The position numbers and the translations under genes were made by a program. A stretch of 64,000 nt of DNA, from assembly GCA_964542915.1 (NCBI GenBank), contig CAZIVP010000009.1, positions 1-64,000 of the forward strand, given 5' to 3'. The notes under the pieces are model-generated. The model was given only the letters and a program-made list of their open reading frames with translations, was not told the DNA's origin and made no database searches. The DNA is from CAZIVP01 sp964542915. Lineage in GTDB: Bacteria > Calditrichota > Calditrichia > Calditrichales > Calditrichaceae. Shown here one piece after another: positions 43,206 through 52,441 of the stretch (positions are counted from its first letter, which is position 1; the number at the start of each line of letters is the position of its first letter).

Positions 43206-43694
43206 ATGGAATTTAGAACGGATCAAATGGAAAAAGCCTTAAATAAGGCTATGGCCGATTCTCTGGAAAACATGGTTTTTCTGGAAATTGAGGACGTTCG
43301 AATGCTGCAGGAATTACCGGTATTTGAATCGCAGCCATTTGTTGTTGAGGTTGGTTTACTTAAACCCGTCGAAGGCGCATTGCGGCTTTTTTTTGAACCG
43401 GACTTTGCCAAACAGCTTTTTACCGATATGACCGGCCAGCTACCTGAAAGGAATACCCGGCCGGCGGATTTAACGGACGCTCTATCTGAAGTTGGCAATA
43501 CCATTACGGGCCGTTTTTTGGCCAGTCTGTTGCCGCCGGAATCTGCATTTAAACAAGGTCTGCCCTGTTGCCGGTACGGGGCGGAAATGAATGCACGGGA
43601 AGGGCTTGGCGCAACCATGGTGAACGAATATAATCTTGAAGGTCAATATATCTACGCCGCGTTATACTTGCACCAACCTAAATATAACGTGTAA
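43206..43694 (+). CDS. CheX/CheC-family CheY-phosphate phosphatase
   Basis: 162 aa from the ATG at 43206, with GGAG upstream. The pattern PADLTDALSEVGNTITGRFLASLL matches the E-x-x-N active-site helix of CheX/CheC/FliY (here E-V-G-N). One such helix is seen, as in CheX; CheC has two. Two beta segments (VVEVGLLKPVEGALRLFFEPDFAKQLF; IYAALYL) agree with the fold. It removes phosphate from CheY and so resets the signal. Confidence 0.8.
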   Translation: MEFRTDQMEKALNKAMADSLENMVFLEIEDVRMLQELPVFESQPFVVEVGLLKPVEGALRLFFEPDFAKQLFTDMTGQLPERNTRPADLTDALSEVGNTITGRFLASLLPPESAFKQGLPCCRYGAEMNAREGLGATMVNEYNLEGQYIYAALYLHQPKYNV

Positions 43695-44049
43695 CGATAT
43701 TTATTGCGCCGCCCCCGTGTCCAAGAAGACTCAATCGTTAACCCCATTGAACCGCCTCAGGGCGTCTTTTGCTCTGAAAAAATATAGAACTTATGCCGGG
43801 AAACCTATAGCTGCTGCAGGCAAAGGCGATATAGCTTAACAAGCCAACAAGGAATTGAATGATCATAAAGGCCCGCTGTTCGGAATGAATGGGGCACGAG
43901 ACGCCGGACGAATACCATAAAATGCCTTGCACTTTAGAGGTGGAATAATTAAGTTTTCCTTTCGAAGTATAAGACACTGATAAATTATGTAAAATTAAAG
44001 CCTTACTAAGAATATGCCAACTGAAAATTGATTAAAGAAAGGATAAGCG
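43695..44049. other. gap between the che island and enolase
   Basis: 355 bp with no supported gene. A short CGCC-TCAG-GGCG stem followed by TCTTTT near 43753-43770 may be a weak terminator of the che transcript. The rest is AT-rich towards the enolase start and presumably holds its promoter. An AAAGGA ribosome site precedes the enolase ATG. Confidence 0.45.
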
Positions 44050-45333
44050 ATGAGTATTATTGAAGATGTATATGCACGGGAAATTTTGGATTCGCGCGGT
44101 AATCCCACCGTGGAAGTGGAGGTTCTGCTCGAGGATGGTAGTTTTGGCCTGGCCGCTGTACCTTCCGGAGCTTCAACCGGAGAGAGCGAAGCGGTGGAGT
44201 TACGCGATGGCGATAAAAGCCGATATATGGGTAAAGGCGTTTTAAGAGCGGTTCAAAATGTCAATGAGGTGATCGCCGAGGAAATTATCGGTTTGGATGC
44301 TACCGATCAACCAGGCATCGATTCCCTGATGATCGAACTGGACGGTACGGATAACAAGAGCAAGCTGGGCGCCAATGCCATACTCGGTGTATCCATGGCT
44401 GTCGCAAAGGCTGCGGCAGAAGCCGTGGGTTTACCGCTCTATCAGTACATCGGCGGTGTTAACGCCAAAGTGCTGCCGGTACCGATGATGAATATTCTGA
44501 ACGGCGGCGAGCACGCCGACAATAATGTGGATATTCAGGAATTCATGATTGCGCCGGCCGGAGCGGAAAGTTTCCATGAAGCGTTGCGTATGGGCGCCGA
44601 GGTATTTCACAATCTGAAGAAGGTGCTCAATAGTCGGAAGTACAATACGGCCGTCGGCGATGAGGGCGGATTTGCCCCGGATCTTAAATCCAATGAAGAA
44701 GCTCTGCAGGTCATTATGGAAGCCATCGACCAAGCCGGCTACAAAGCAGGCGAAGATGTCTTCATTTGCCTGGACCCGGCAAGCAGCGAATTTTATGATA
44801 AAGAAAAAGGCAAATACGTACTGGCCTCGGAAAATAAAGAGCTCACTTCGGAGAAAATGGTGGATTATTACGCCAAATGGGTGGAACAGTATCCCATCGT
44901 TTCGATCGAAGACGGACTGGCCGAAAACGACTGGGAGGGCTGGAAAATTATGACGGAACGCCTGGGCTCTAAAATTCAATTGGTCGGCGATGATCTGTTT
45001 GTTACCAACACCCGCATTCTCAAACAAGGTATTGACAGCGGCGTTGCCAATTCCATCCTGATCAAACTCAATCAGATCGGGACCATCACGGAAACGCTGG
45101 ATGCAATCGAAATGGCGCATAAAGCAGGCTACACGGCTGTTGTTTCACACCGTTCCGGTGAAACCGAGGATAACACCATTGCGGATTTTGTCGTCGCGAC
45201 GAATACCGGCCAGATCAAAACCGGTTCGGCGTCGCGCAGTGATCGTATAGCCAAATATAATCAATTGTTGCGGATCGAGGATATGCTTGGTGAAAGCGCG
45301 AAATTCCTGGGTCGGCAGGTATACAACCGTTAA
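44050..45333 (+). CDS. eno: enolase (phosphopyruvate hydratase)
   Basis: 427 aa, full length. Motifs: AREILDSRGNPTVEVE at the start, the flexible loop GASTGESEAVELRDGD, GGEHADNNVDIQEFMI, the metal ligands in VGDEGGFAP-type and SIEDGLAENDW segments, VGDDLFVTN, and the signature ILIKLNQIGTITETLDAI with SHRSGETEDN. It converts 2-phosphoglycerate to phosphoenolpyruvate in glycolysis. It is followed, after a strong hairpin, by the ftsB-like gene, a neighbourhood common in many bacteria. Confidence 0.97.
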   Translation: MSIIEDVYAREILDSRGNPTVEVEVLLEDGSFGLAAVPSGASTGESEAVELRDGDKSRYMGKGVLRAVQNVNEVIAEEIIGLDATDQPGIDSLMIELDGTDNKSKLGANAILGVSMAVAKAAAEAVGLPLYQYIGGVNAKVLPVPMMNILNGGEHADNNVDIQEFMIAPAGAESFHEALRMGAEVFHNLKKVLNSRKYNTAVGDEGGFAPDLKSNEEALQVIMEAIDQAGYKAGEDVFICLDPASSEFYDKEKGKYVLASENKELTSEKMVDYYAKWVEQYPIVSIEDGLAENDWEGWKIMTERLGSKIQLVGDDLFVTNTRILKQGIDSGVANSILIKLNQIGTITETLDAIEMAHKAGYTAVVSHRSGETEDNTIADFVVATNTGQIKTGSASRSDRIAKYNQLLRIEDMLGESAKFLGRQVYNR

Positions 45334-45346
45334 AACGGAGTTTCAG

Positions 45347-45377
45347 ATCCGGGTGCGATTTCAAAACGCACCCGGAT
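45347..45377. terminator. 11-bp perfect hairpin between eno and the ftsB-like gene
   Basis: ATCCGGGTGCG and CGCACCCGGAT pair perfectly across a 9-nt AT-rich loop. It starts 13 bases after the enolase stop. Only TTGTT follows, so it may be a weak terminator, a mRNA 3' end protector, or a hairpin that limits translation of the downstream gene, whose ATG (45388) is 11 bases away and lacks a clear ribosome site. Confidence 0.6.
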
Positions 45378-45387
45378 TGTTAAAACT

Positions 45388-45714
45388 ATGGCTGTTAAAA
45401 AAAGACGATCTCCGGGCCGGTCGCTTTTCACAGGAAAACTCGCCTTCATTGTAACGATTCTTATCGTGTTCGCCGTTGTGATCCTTTTTTTGAGCGGCTC
45501 ACGGGGGACGCTGCATTTGTTTCGATTACACCAGGACAAAAAACAACTTATACATGAAATCGATTCTTTAAGACAGAAGAAACAGGAACTGGATAGTATC
45601 CGTCATCGCCTTAAAAACGATCCGGTTTACATCGAGAAAATTGCTCGGGAACAATATAATATGAAAAAAGAGGGCGAGGAGGTTTACGAAATAATCGATG
45701 AAAAGGATAAATGA
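45388..45714 (+). CDS. FtsB/DivIC-family septum formation initiator
   Basis: 108 aa. A basic cytoplasmic tail (KKRRSPGRS) is followed by one membrane helix (about 18-40) and then a coiled coil (HQDKKQLIHEIDSLRQKKQELDSI, abbreviated). The end DPVYIEKIAREQYNMKKEGEEVYEI is the FtsB/DivIC signature (D-x-x-x-I-E-x-x-A-R-E-x-Y-x-M-x-K-x-G-E). It belongs to the FtsQLB complex that activates septal wall synthesis. Enolase-FtsB adjacency is known in other bacteria. Its stop overlaps the next start by 4 bases. Confidence 0.85.
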   Translation: MAVKKRRSPGRSLFTGKLAFIVTILIVFAVVILFLSGSRGTLHLFRLHQDKKQLIHEIDSLRQKKQELDSIRHRLKNDPVYIEKIAREQYNMKKEGEEVYEIIDEKDK

Positions 45715-47519
45715 CCTTACCGGCATTGGCTTTGAATGTGTATAGAAGCTGTATTTTTCTTTGTATCCTTGCCGTTTTTTGCTTGATCAATGACGGATTG
45801 AGCCAATCCATTCCCAGACCGGATGCCGACCGGAAAGATATAAGTCGACCCACCTTCCAGACACGCTTCCGAAAACAGAGCACCACCTGGAACTGGTTCG
45901 GTCAGTTAATGTACCGGCCGCAGCTGAATGCGCCCTGGCAAATATTTGTATCCGAAAATTTCGAAAGTAATCTGCTGATACCCAGTCGGGGCAGCCAACA
46001 ATGGAAAGATGAACATAATTTGAACAGTCGTTTCCTTTATCGTTGGAATGCACTATATACGGGTTTTTATGCCCGCAGTTGGTTTCAAAGCGACAAACAG
46101 CTTTCCCGGAACAATCAATTCGGCAACCACGCGCTTGGTTTGACGGCGCAATACCAACCTTTCCATAAGTTGAAGCTTTCGCCGCACGCCGGTTATCAGC
46201 AGTCCCGCAATCGGACCCTAATTGAATGGGGCTGGGATGTGGGTATGGAGGGATCGTTGCAAAACTACCGGATCGGGCAGTACGGAACCAATCTTGAATT
46301 TTCCAGCGATTATGATTTTTATGACCAACGCCAGAATTATGACAATCAGTTACAGTTGAAGATCGGCACGGAATTTACTTCCTATGCCCACGATTCACTT
46401 ACGTTCGGTTATGATGAGACAAGCAAACAATACTATTCCGCGGATGGGGCGGAGCTATTGGAAGTTAAAATGTACGATCGGCACATTAATAATCTGCTTC
46501 GCTACCGCTTTTCCGCGCGCAATATGATAAGCTTTGGGACCAAAATCCGCTCCCGTTATATATCGTATTTTAAAGGCAGAAATGTACTGTTGTTTGAAAA
46601 TCAAATTCGATTTATGCACCTGGGCAGGCGTTTTAATTATGTCTTAAACCTCCGTAGCAATGAGGAAAGCCAGGACAATGAGGAAGATTTTACGGACAGT
46701 CAATCCAAACGCACAGCCCTCGGATTGCAGGCGGATTACCGCCTTGATCAACATAAAAGCCTGAATTTAAGTCTGGATTTTGTGAAACTGCAGTATGATA
46801 CACCCGATGAAAACAATCTCGATGACCGCGATGAGCAGCGTTTTATAATCAATCTGGGTTACCGGCACCGATTTAGTCCCTACCTGACATTGAACTGGTT
46901 AACCTATGTTTATCTATTGCATCAGGTATATATTTATGAGCAAAGAAGTATTAATAATCACTGGAATCGTGTTTTTAAGTTAAATCCGAATCTTGTTTAC
47001 CAATATAAGCGTCTTCGAAATACGCTTAGTACCGAAGTACTGGCCAATTATACGGTGTACGATTTCGAAGAACAAACCGCGGATACCCGGAGTTTTGTAT
47101 TCCGAAAATACAGTTTTGCCGATTCTTTACGCTACCGGATCATCGGACAGATCCATATTGGAATCTTTACACGTTACGAGCTGGAAGACAAAGGCAGTTT
47201 TTTTAAAAGCGATTTTGCTCAGCAGGTGGTGCAATCTTATCGCTCCCGCTTCATCAATCTCTTTCTTGAAAACCGATATTTTTTTCGTTTTTATGTGCGC
47301 GTTGGCTACACCCGTTACAAAAGAAAGGAGTGGCGTCATATTCCGCAGAGAAGGCACTACCGGACCATTACCAATGAGGGGCCGTATGTAAGGCTTCAAT
47401 ATCATTCATCCAACCGTATCATGTTTACCGCACACGCTTCGCTTTCCGATCTGGAAGACACGCGGGGACCGAAAACACATTATGCCACCGGTTATTTACG
47501 CATGAATTATTTTTTCTAA
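45711..47519 (+). CDS. putative outer-membrane beta-barrel protein, function unknown
   Basis: 602 aa with an N-terminal signal sequence (LNVYRSCIFLCILAVFCLI). The rest is rich in alternating aromatic/hydrophobic and polar residues in short strands (FLYRWNALYTGFYARSWF, NLLRYRFSARNMISFG, LEDTRGPKTHYATGYLRM), and the protein ends in Phe (MNYFF), as outer-membrane barrels do. I do not recognise the family. It overlaps the ftsB-like gene by 4 bases and lies upstream of the PorU-like gene. It could be a T9SS or envelope component, but nothing in the sequence shows that directly. Confidence 0.5.
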   Translation: MTLPALALNVYRSCIFLCILAVFCLINDGLSQSIPRPDADRKDISRPTFQTRFRKQSTTWNWFGQLMYRPQLNAPWQIFVSENFESNLLIPSRGSQQWKDEHNLNSRFLYRWNALYTGFYARSWFQSDKQLSRNNQFGNHALGLTAQYQPFHKLKLSPHAGYQQSRNRTLIEWGWDVGMEGSLQNYRIGQYGTNLEFSSDYDFYDQRQNYDNQLQLKIGTEFTSYAHDSLTFGYDETSKQYYSADGAELLEVKMYDRHINNLLRYRFSARNMISFGTKIRSRYISYFKGRNVLLFENQIRFMHLGRRFNYVLNLRSNEESQDNEEDFTDSQSKRTALGLQADYRLDQHKSLNLSLDFVKLQYDTPDENNLDDRDEQRFIINLGYRHRFSPYLTLNWLTYVYLLHQVYIYEQRSINNHWNRVFKLNPNLVYQYKRLRNTLSTEVLANYTVYDFEEQTADTRSFVFRKYSFADSLRYRIIGQIHIGIFTRYELEDKGSFFKSDFAQQVVQSYRSRFINLFLENRYFFRFYVRVGYTRYKRKEWRHIPQRRHYRTITNEGPYVRLQYHSSNRIMFTAHASLSDLEDTRGPKTHYATGYLRMNYFF

Positions 47520-47764
47520 AACTTTTTTTGTGATGAATTTGTTATCATTCGGACGGAAACCCATCCATATATTCTGAGTTATCATATTTGTGATTTCAGT
47601 GCAGGCTGAAAAAAGATTCGCAAACGATTGCATGGCATAATAAAGGTAGCCATGTTGGGTGTGCTGAGTGATGTACAAATGCCCTACCCGTTTTTTCTAT
47701 TGATAGACGTAGGGCTCTAAAGTATATTACCCACTTATTTTTTGGATAGACAGGAGTATATTGT

Positions 47765-50700
47765 ATGATTCATAAAGGATTGTTAACGAGTGTCCTGTTC
47801 ATATGCGTACTGATGATCATTGAGGTGCACGCCCGTTACCCCGATATGAGGGTAATTGAAAGCAATGAGAACTATATGATAGTGGAGTGGCGTCCCGTTG
47901 ATTTTCGAATGATTGCAGTGAGCAAGGGGCAATCGAAATGGGATCGCATTGCATTCGAATATGGTGAAACGTTTAATGAAACGGGCGAACCGGACATACC
48001 CTACCGTACGTTGACCATCGGCATTCCGCAAAACGGACGTATCCGTGTGGATATTCTTAATCAACAAGGCGAATCATTCTCCAATATAGACCTGGCGCCG
48101 GTGCCGCAATTATATAAAGATGAAAGCGGAATCAACGGTCAGCGTTATCAGATAGATGAAACCGTCTACAAGCAGGATCGCATGTTACCGGCGTCGCTCT
48201 ATATGATTGACCGGCCGGCCGAATTCCGTGCGGTCGCGATTCAAAAGTTGCACATGACGCCGATCCAATATAATCCCACAAGCCGGACTTTGAGGTTTTA
48301 CGAGACCATCCGATTCAAAATTACCTATGAAAGGGAATCGCAGGAAACAACTTCGCGCCATACCGTAAAGCCGCGGAAAGATTTTGAAGCAATCTATGAA
48401 TCGGTGTTATTAAACTATGAGCAAGCCAAACACTGGCTAACCGTGCCGGCCCATTCACGATTGGCAAAACAGGCATCTCTGCCCGCCGGTGACTGGTATC
48501 GGATTGCGGTGAACCAGGATGGTTTGTATAAAATCAACTATAATACGCTGGAAAACGCGGGCATTGATGTCGGTAATTTGAGCGTCCGGTCGATTCGTAT
48601 ATTTAATAATGGCGGACACCAACTCAGTTACAGCGTTAACTCCGAATATTATAATCCGACTCACACGCGTGAAATCCCGATACGGGTTGTGGATCAAAAT
48701 AACAACGGTCTGTTTGAAAGCCAGGATTATATTCTATTTTATGGCAAACATGTAAACGGCTGGTTTTATAATCCCGTCGGCAACGATTACGAATACCAGC
48801 AACACACCTACGCGAATGAAAATTATTACTGGCTGACGACGCAGGGCAATAACGGTTTAAGGATGACTGAAGAGGATTTGCCCAATATCGAGGGCGCCGA
48901 ACCCGTTCCCTATTTTTACGATCGTACGCATTTCGAAGAAGATAAATACAACCTGCTGGCTTCCGGTCCGGATTGGTATGGCAACCGTTTCGTCGGCAAA
49001 TCCGATAGTTATACCCTGTCGCTGCCGATAACAACCAATCAGGCAATGAACGCCTTGCCCTATATGCGTATTCAGTTAAAGGGCGGAAGCGGGGTTTATT
49101 ACTCGGCCAGCGGACACAAAAACTACCGCTATTACTTTGATATACTGATCAATAATCAAATGCTCCTGGAAAATTTCAGTTTTACAAGAGCCAGTCGGCT
49201 TGGCACCAACGTCGTTATCAATAATCCTCAGCTATTGGTTTCGGGTGATAATTCCGTTTCGATTCAATATGCAGGCAATCTCGACGGGTGTATAGCCTAT
49301 CTGGATTGGTTCGAATTGTACTATCCGCGCGATTTTCGTTTGGATGACGGCCAATTGAGGTTTTTTACCGGGGACGTTTCCAAACCGCGACGGTATACGA
49401 TTTCCAACCTTTCGGCGGATAACGCCCATTTACTGCTGGATGTCAGCGATCCTGCCGCGCCCAGGATATTACAACCGGAAGGGGATGTTCAGAACGGCAA
49501 CCTTACCTTCGATTTACCCACCGGTTCCAAACAACGCCAGCTTGTTTTAACAGATTTACAGTCGGCGGCGGTTAAAAATGTAACCCAGCTCGAACGCTAT
49601 TCCGGATTTAAAGATTTATTATCCACAACACGGCAATCGGATTTTATCATCGTTACCCATCAATCGTTTGTACCCTACGCACAGCAAATCGCTGAATTAA
49701 GAAGCGAATTAACAACCACGGTGGTTTCGATGGAAGACATTTATTTTAATTTCAACAACGGTGTTCCGGATCCAACAGCGCTGCGAAATTTTATACGGTA
49801 TGCCTATTTAAACTGGTCTGCGCCTCGTCCGGCTTATGTTCTGTTATTCGGCGACGGCCACTACGATTATCGGAATATTACCCTTTCCGACACCATGCGC
49901 GTACCGCCTTTCGAAATTTACAGCTCCGGAGAAATTAACAGCCGGACCAGCGACGGTTATTTCGTGGATGTAGGGTATTCGGGAAACGATAACTTTTTAT
50001 CAATTACACAGGATCTGGCGATCGGACGCTTACCGGTGGAAAGTGTTCTGGATTGTGAGCGTGTGGTGAATAAACTGAAGGCCTATAATCAAAACCGGGT
50101 AAAGGACGGCTGGCAAACGACCCTTACGTTTGTCGCCGATGACTCTGTATCAACAACCCGCTCAAGGGAACACGAGCACCAGAACGATACCGAAGCACTG
50201 GCCAATCTTACCCAGTTGAAGCGCTTTATCAAAAAGAAGGTATATTTATCCATGTATCCCTCGGAGGCCGGCGGATTTGGAAGGGTTAAGCCGGCCGCCA
50301 ATGTAGATTTGATTGATTATATGAATCAGGGGGCATTGATTGTTAACTACATGGGGCACGGTTCGCCGGTCCAATGGGCCCATGAATCGGTATTTAATTT
50401 CAGTCGCGATTTCAATCGCATTAATAACAATAACAAACTGCCGTTGATGATTGCCGCTACCTGCGACTTCGGAAAATACGATGACCCCCACGAACCGAGT
50501 TTTACCGAAGCGCTGATCTGGGAAGAAGAGCGCGGCGTCATCGGCGTTCTTGCCGCGGCGCGCCTGGTTTATGCACATGAGAATTATCAATTCAACCGCC
50601 GCTTTCTGCAACAATTATTTGATAGTGACATCGGCTCAAAACGACTTGGTGCGGCTATGCTCGCTGCGGTGGACGGAGGCCGCAATGATCAAAAATACCA

Positions 50701-51766
50701 CTTACTGGCTGATCCCACCATGCGGCTCGCCGATCCGCAGCAGAAACTGAAAATCACTTCGATTGAACCCGATACGCTGAAGGCTCTGAGTGAGGTCGAG
50801 GTGCGGGCAACTATTGATCCCGCTTCGGCTGAAGCGTCCTCGTTTAACGGTGGCGCCATAATGGTCGTCCACGATGCAAAATACAAAAATCGTAACGTGG
50901 GATCTTACAACACCTTCACGATGAATGGCCCCACTTTATTCAAAGGCGAAGTATCCGTCAATAACGGCCAATTGAAAGGCAAGTTCATCATACCCAAATC
51001 CATCCGGTATGTCAACGAGAACAGCGGGCGCATCACCCTTTACGCATGGGATAATCAGAAGAATATAACGGCCATGGATTATAATAATGAATTATTAATC
51101 ACAGGTTCGGCCGCAAAAGAAGATGACCGTGAAGGACCAAGCATCGATGTGTATTTTAAGGATCAGGAAAATTTTACGCCCGGCGACTTGGTTGCTCCGA
51201 ATCCCGTGTTGATTGCCGAACTGGAAGATGAAAACGGTATCAATATGACCGGCGAGGTCGGCCATAACCTTTCTCTACAAATCGATGAATCGGCGCCCAA
51301 AGATATATCCGGTTTCTTTTCTTACAAAAAAGACAGTTATCAGGAAGGTACTATAGAGTATCCACTCGATAAATTGGACCGTGGTTTACACGCGCTGAAA
51401 CTCAATGTCTTCGACAACCTGAATAATCCTTCGGAAAGTGAAGTTTCATTCAATGTAGCGTCAACATCAGGGCTTGTTATCGATAATGTTGTCAATTATC
51501 CCAATCCGTTCAGCCATTCTACGACCTTCACGTTCCAAACCAATAAAGACCAGGCGGAAGTTACCGTTAAAATCTACACGCTAAGCGGGCGACTTATTCA
51601 GGAGTTGCATGGTATCTCTACGAATGGTTTCAATAACAGTATCGAATGGAACGGTGTTGATCGCGACGGCAGCCGTATTGCCAATGGTATTTATCTCTAC
51701 AAGATTATTCTTGAAACGCCCGGTGAAAAGGAAGAAAAAATTGAGAAGTTGATGATTATGCGCTGA
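47765..51766 (+). CDS. porU: T9SS C-terminal signal peptidase/sortase PorU-like (C25 family)
   Basis: 1333 aa. Signal peptide 1-23. A pro-region and N-terminal domain extend to about 600 (YRIAVNQDGLYKINYNTL is typical of PorU). The C25 gingipain-type catalytic domain follows: YVLLFGDGHYDYRN, catalytic His in VNYMGHGSPVQWAHE (about 861) and Cys in AATCDFGKYDDP (about 899). After Ig-like segments, a FlgD-like/T9SS-type C-terminal domain (VVNYPNPFSHSTTF ... WNGVDRDGSRIANGIYLYKI) ends the protein. PorU removes sorting domains from exported cargo and attaches it to the surface; cargo genes are at 19375 and 24875. A plain C25 protease is the alternative. Confidence 0.82.
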   Translation: MIHKGLLTSVLFICVLMIIEVHARYPDMRVIESNENYMIVEWRPVDFRMIAVSKGQSKWDRIAFEYGETFNETGEPDIPYRTLTIGIPQNGRIRVDILNQQGESFSNIDLAPVPQLYKDESGINGQRYQIDETVYKQDRMLPASLYMIDRPAEFRAVAIQKLHMTPIQYNPTSRTLRFYETIRFKITYERESQETTSRHTVKPRKDFEAIYESVLLNYEQAKHWLTVPAHSRLAKQASLPAGDWYRIAVNQDGLYKINYNTLENAGIDVGNLSVRSIRIFNNGGHQLSYSVNSEYYNPTHTREIPIRVVDQNNNGLFESQDYILFYGKHVNGWFYNPVGNDYEYQQHTYANENYYWLTTQGNNGLRMTEEDLPNIEGAEPVPYFYDRTHFEEDKYNLLASGPDWYGNRFVGKSDSYTLSLPITTNQAMNALPYMRIQLKGGSGVYYSASGHKNYRYYFDILINNQMLLENFSFTRASRLGTNVVINNPQLLVSGDNSVSIQYAGNLDGCIAYLDWFELYYPRDFRLDDGQLRFFTGDVSKPRRYTISNLSADNAHLLLDVSDPAAPRILQPEGDVQNGNLTFDLPTGSKQRQLVLTDLQSAAVKNVTQLERYSGFKDLLSTTRQSDFIIVTHQSFVPYAQQIAELRSELTTTVVSMEDIYFNFNNGVPDPTALRNFIRYAYLNWSAPRPAYVLLFGDGHYDYRNITLSDTMRVPPFEIYSSGEINSRTSDGYFVDVGYSGNDNFLSITQDLAIGRLPVESVLDCERVVNKLKAYNQNRVKDGWQTTLTFVADDSVSTTRSREHEHQNDTEALANLTQLKRFIKKKVYLSMYPSEAGGFGRVKPAANVDLIDYMNQGALIVNYMGHGSPVQWAHESVFNFSRDFNRINNNNKLPLMIAATCDFGKYDDPHEPSFTEALIWEEERGVIGVLAAARLVYAHENYQFNRRFLQQLFDSDIGSKRLGAAMLAAVDGGRNDQKYHLLADPTMRLADPQQKLKITSIEPDTLKALSEVEVRATIDPASAEASSFNGGAIMVVHDAKYKNRNVGSYNTFTMNGPTLFKGEVSVNNGQLKGKFIIPKSIRYVNENSGRITLYAWDNQKNITAMDYNNELLITGSAAKEDDREGPSIDVYFKDQENFTPGDLVAPNPVLIAELEDENGINMTGEVGHNLSLQIDESAPKDISGFFSYKKDSYQEGTIEYPLDKLDRGLHALKLNVFDNLNNPSESEVSFNVASTSGLVIDNVVNYPNPFSHSTTFTFQTNKDQAEVTVKIYTLSGRLIQELHGISTNGFNNSIEWNGVDRDGSRIANGIYLYKIILETPGEKEEKIEKLMIMR

Positions 51767-51834
51767 TCTCAATTAGTCATGGTTTTAAACAGAACGAAGG
51801 ATTTATATAGCCCATGGTTGGGATTGTTGTTCGC

Positions 51835-51993
51835 TTAAAAAAGTGTATAGATAAACGGCGCCAGCGCACTGCCCTGTGTTAAAACGATCAAAAGTCCCAG
51901 CGCCAGCAGGATGATTACGATCGGCATAAGCCACCATTTTTTATGACTGCCCAGAAAACGCAGGTATTCCGAGATAATTTTTAGTTTTGCCAC
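51835..51993 (-). CDS. DUF5989-family small membrane protein
   Basis: 52 aa, GTG start at 51993 with GGAG about 12 bases upstream. The sequence is VAKLKIISEYLRFLGSHKKW, then WLMPIVIILLALGLLIVL and QGSALAPFIYTLF. The order L-x-x-F-x-x-x-x-KKWWL-x-P, one hydrophobic helix, then S-A-x-APFIYTLF is the DUF5989 family. These small proteins occur next to SxtJ and carbamoyltransferase genes, as here (13 bp downstream of sxtJ-like). The function is unknown; it is probably a small membrane partner of SxtJ. Confidence 0.8.
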   Translation of the reverse strand: MAKLKIISEYLRFLGSHKKWWLMPIVIILLALGLLIVLTQGSALAPFIYTLF

Positions 51994-52006
51994 GTTATTT
52001 TAACTC

Positions 52007-52441
52007 CTAATACATTTTTTCGTATCGATTCGATTCGTTTTTTGTTTCTATGCGGCGCCAGTAGGTGGAACGGCCGGGATCACGTTTTGTATCCATTAAG
52101 CGTTTACCCGCCAATCGCAGCAGCAGCCCCAGCGGCGTCAGAATCAAGCAAAAGATGAGGGTTAACAAAAGGCGCGATACCAACCACCCCAGCGTAAGCG
52201 CCATTGCCATCCAGTGATGATAGATGCGTCTCAGCGTTAGCGGTGCAAACGTGCCTAAAATAACCAATAAACATGCGAACACCGCCAACAGGATAGGCAG
52301 CCAGACCCACGCATTTTGCCAGAAGAGCAGGCCGGCAAATACTGTTAAAACAGCTGTCATGGCATATGCGAATAGACGCATACTACGGGCATCGATCCTT
52401 AAAGTATTGAGTTCAATGCGAACATCATCAATCAAGGACAT
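52007..52441 (-). CDS. SxtJ-family membrane protein
   Basis: 144 aa. Four hydrophobic helices are visible (about 24-45, 46-65, 72-95, 90-112), followed by a basic tail with KRDPGRSTYWRRIE, which is close to the SxtJ ending (K-x-x-SYW-x-x). Family context: SxtJ was named from cyanobacterial saxitoxin clusters, but homologues are widespread beside carbamoyltransferases. Its start overlaps the end of the carbamoyltransferase by 14 bases, so the pair is coupled. Confidence 0.75.
   Translation of the reverse strand: MSLIDDVRIELNTLRIDARSMRLFAYAMTAVLTVFAGLLFWQNAWVWLPILLAVFACLLVILGTFAPLTLRRIYHHWMAMALTLGWLVSRLLLTLIFCLILTPLGLLLRLAGKRLMDTKRDPGRSTYWRRIETKNESNRYEKMY

Noticed and set aside
43738..43977. 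79-codon minus-strand frame between cheX and eno
   Set aside because: No ribosome site and no family; composition fits non-coding AT-rich DNA.
43695..44049. Cyclic di-GMP riboswitch in the gaps around the che island
   Set aside because: I looked for the conserved GEMM core and found no matching paired elements here or in 27051-27380.
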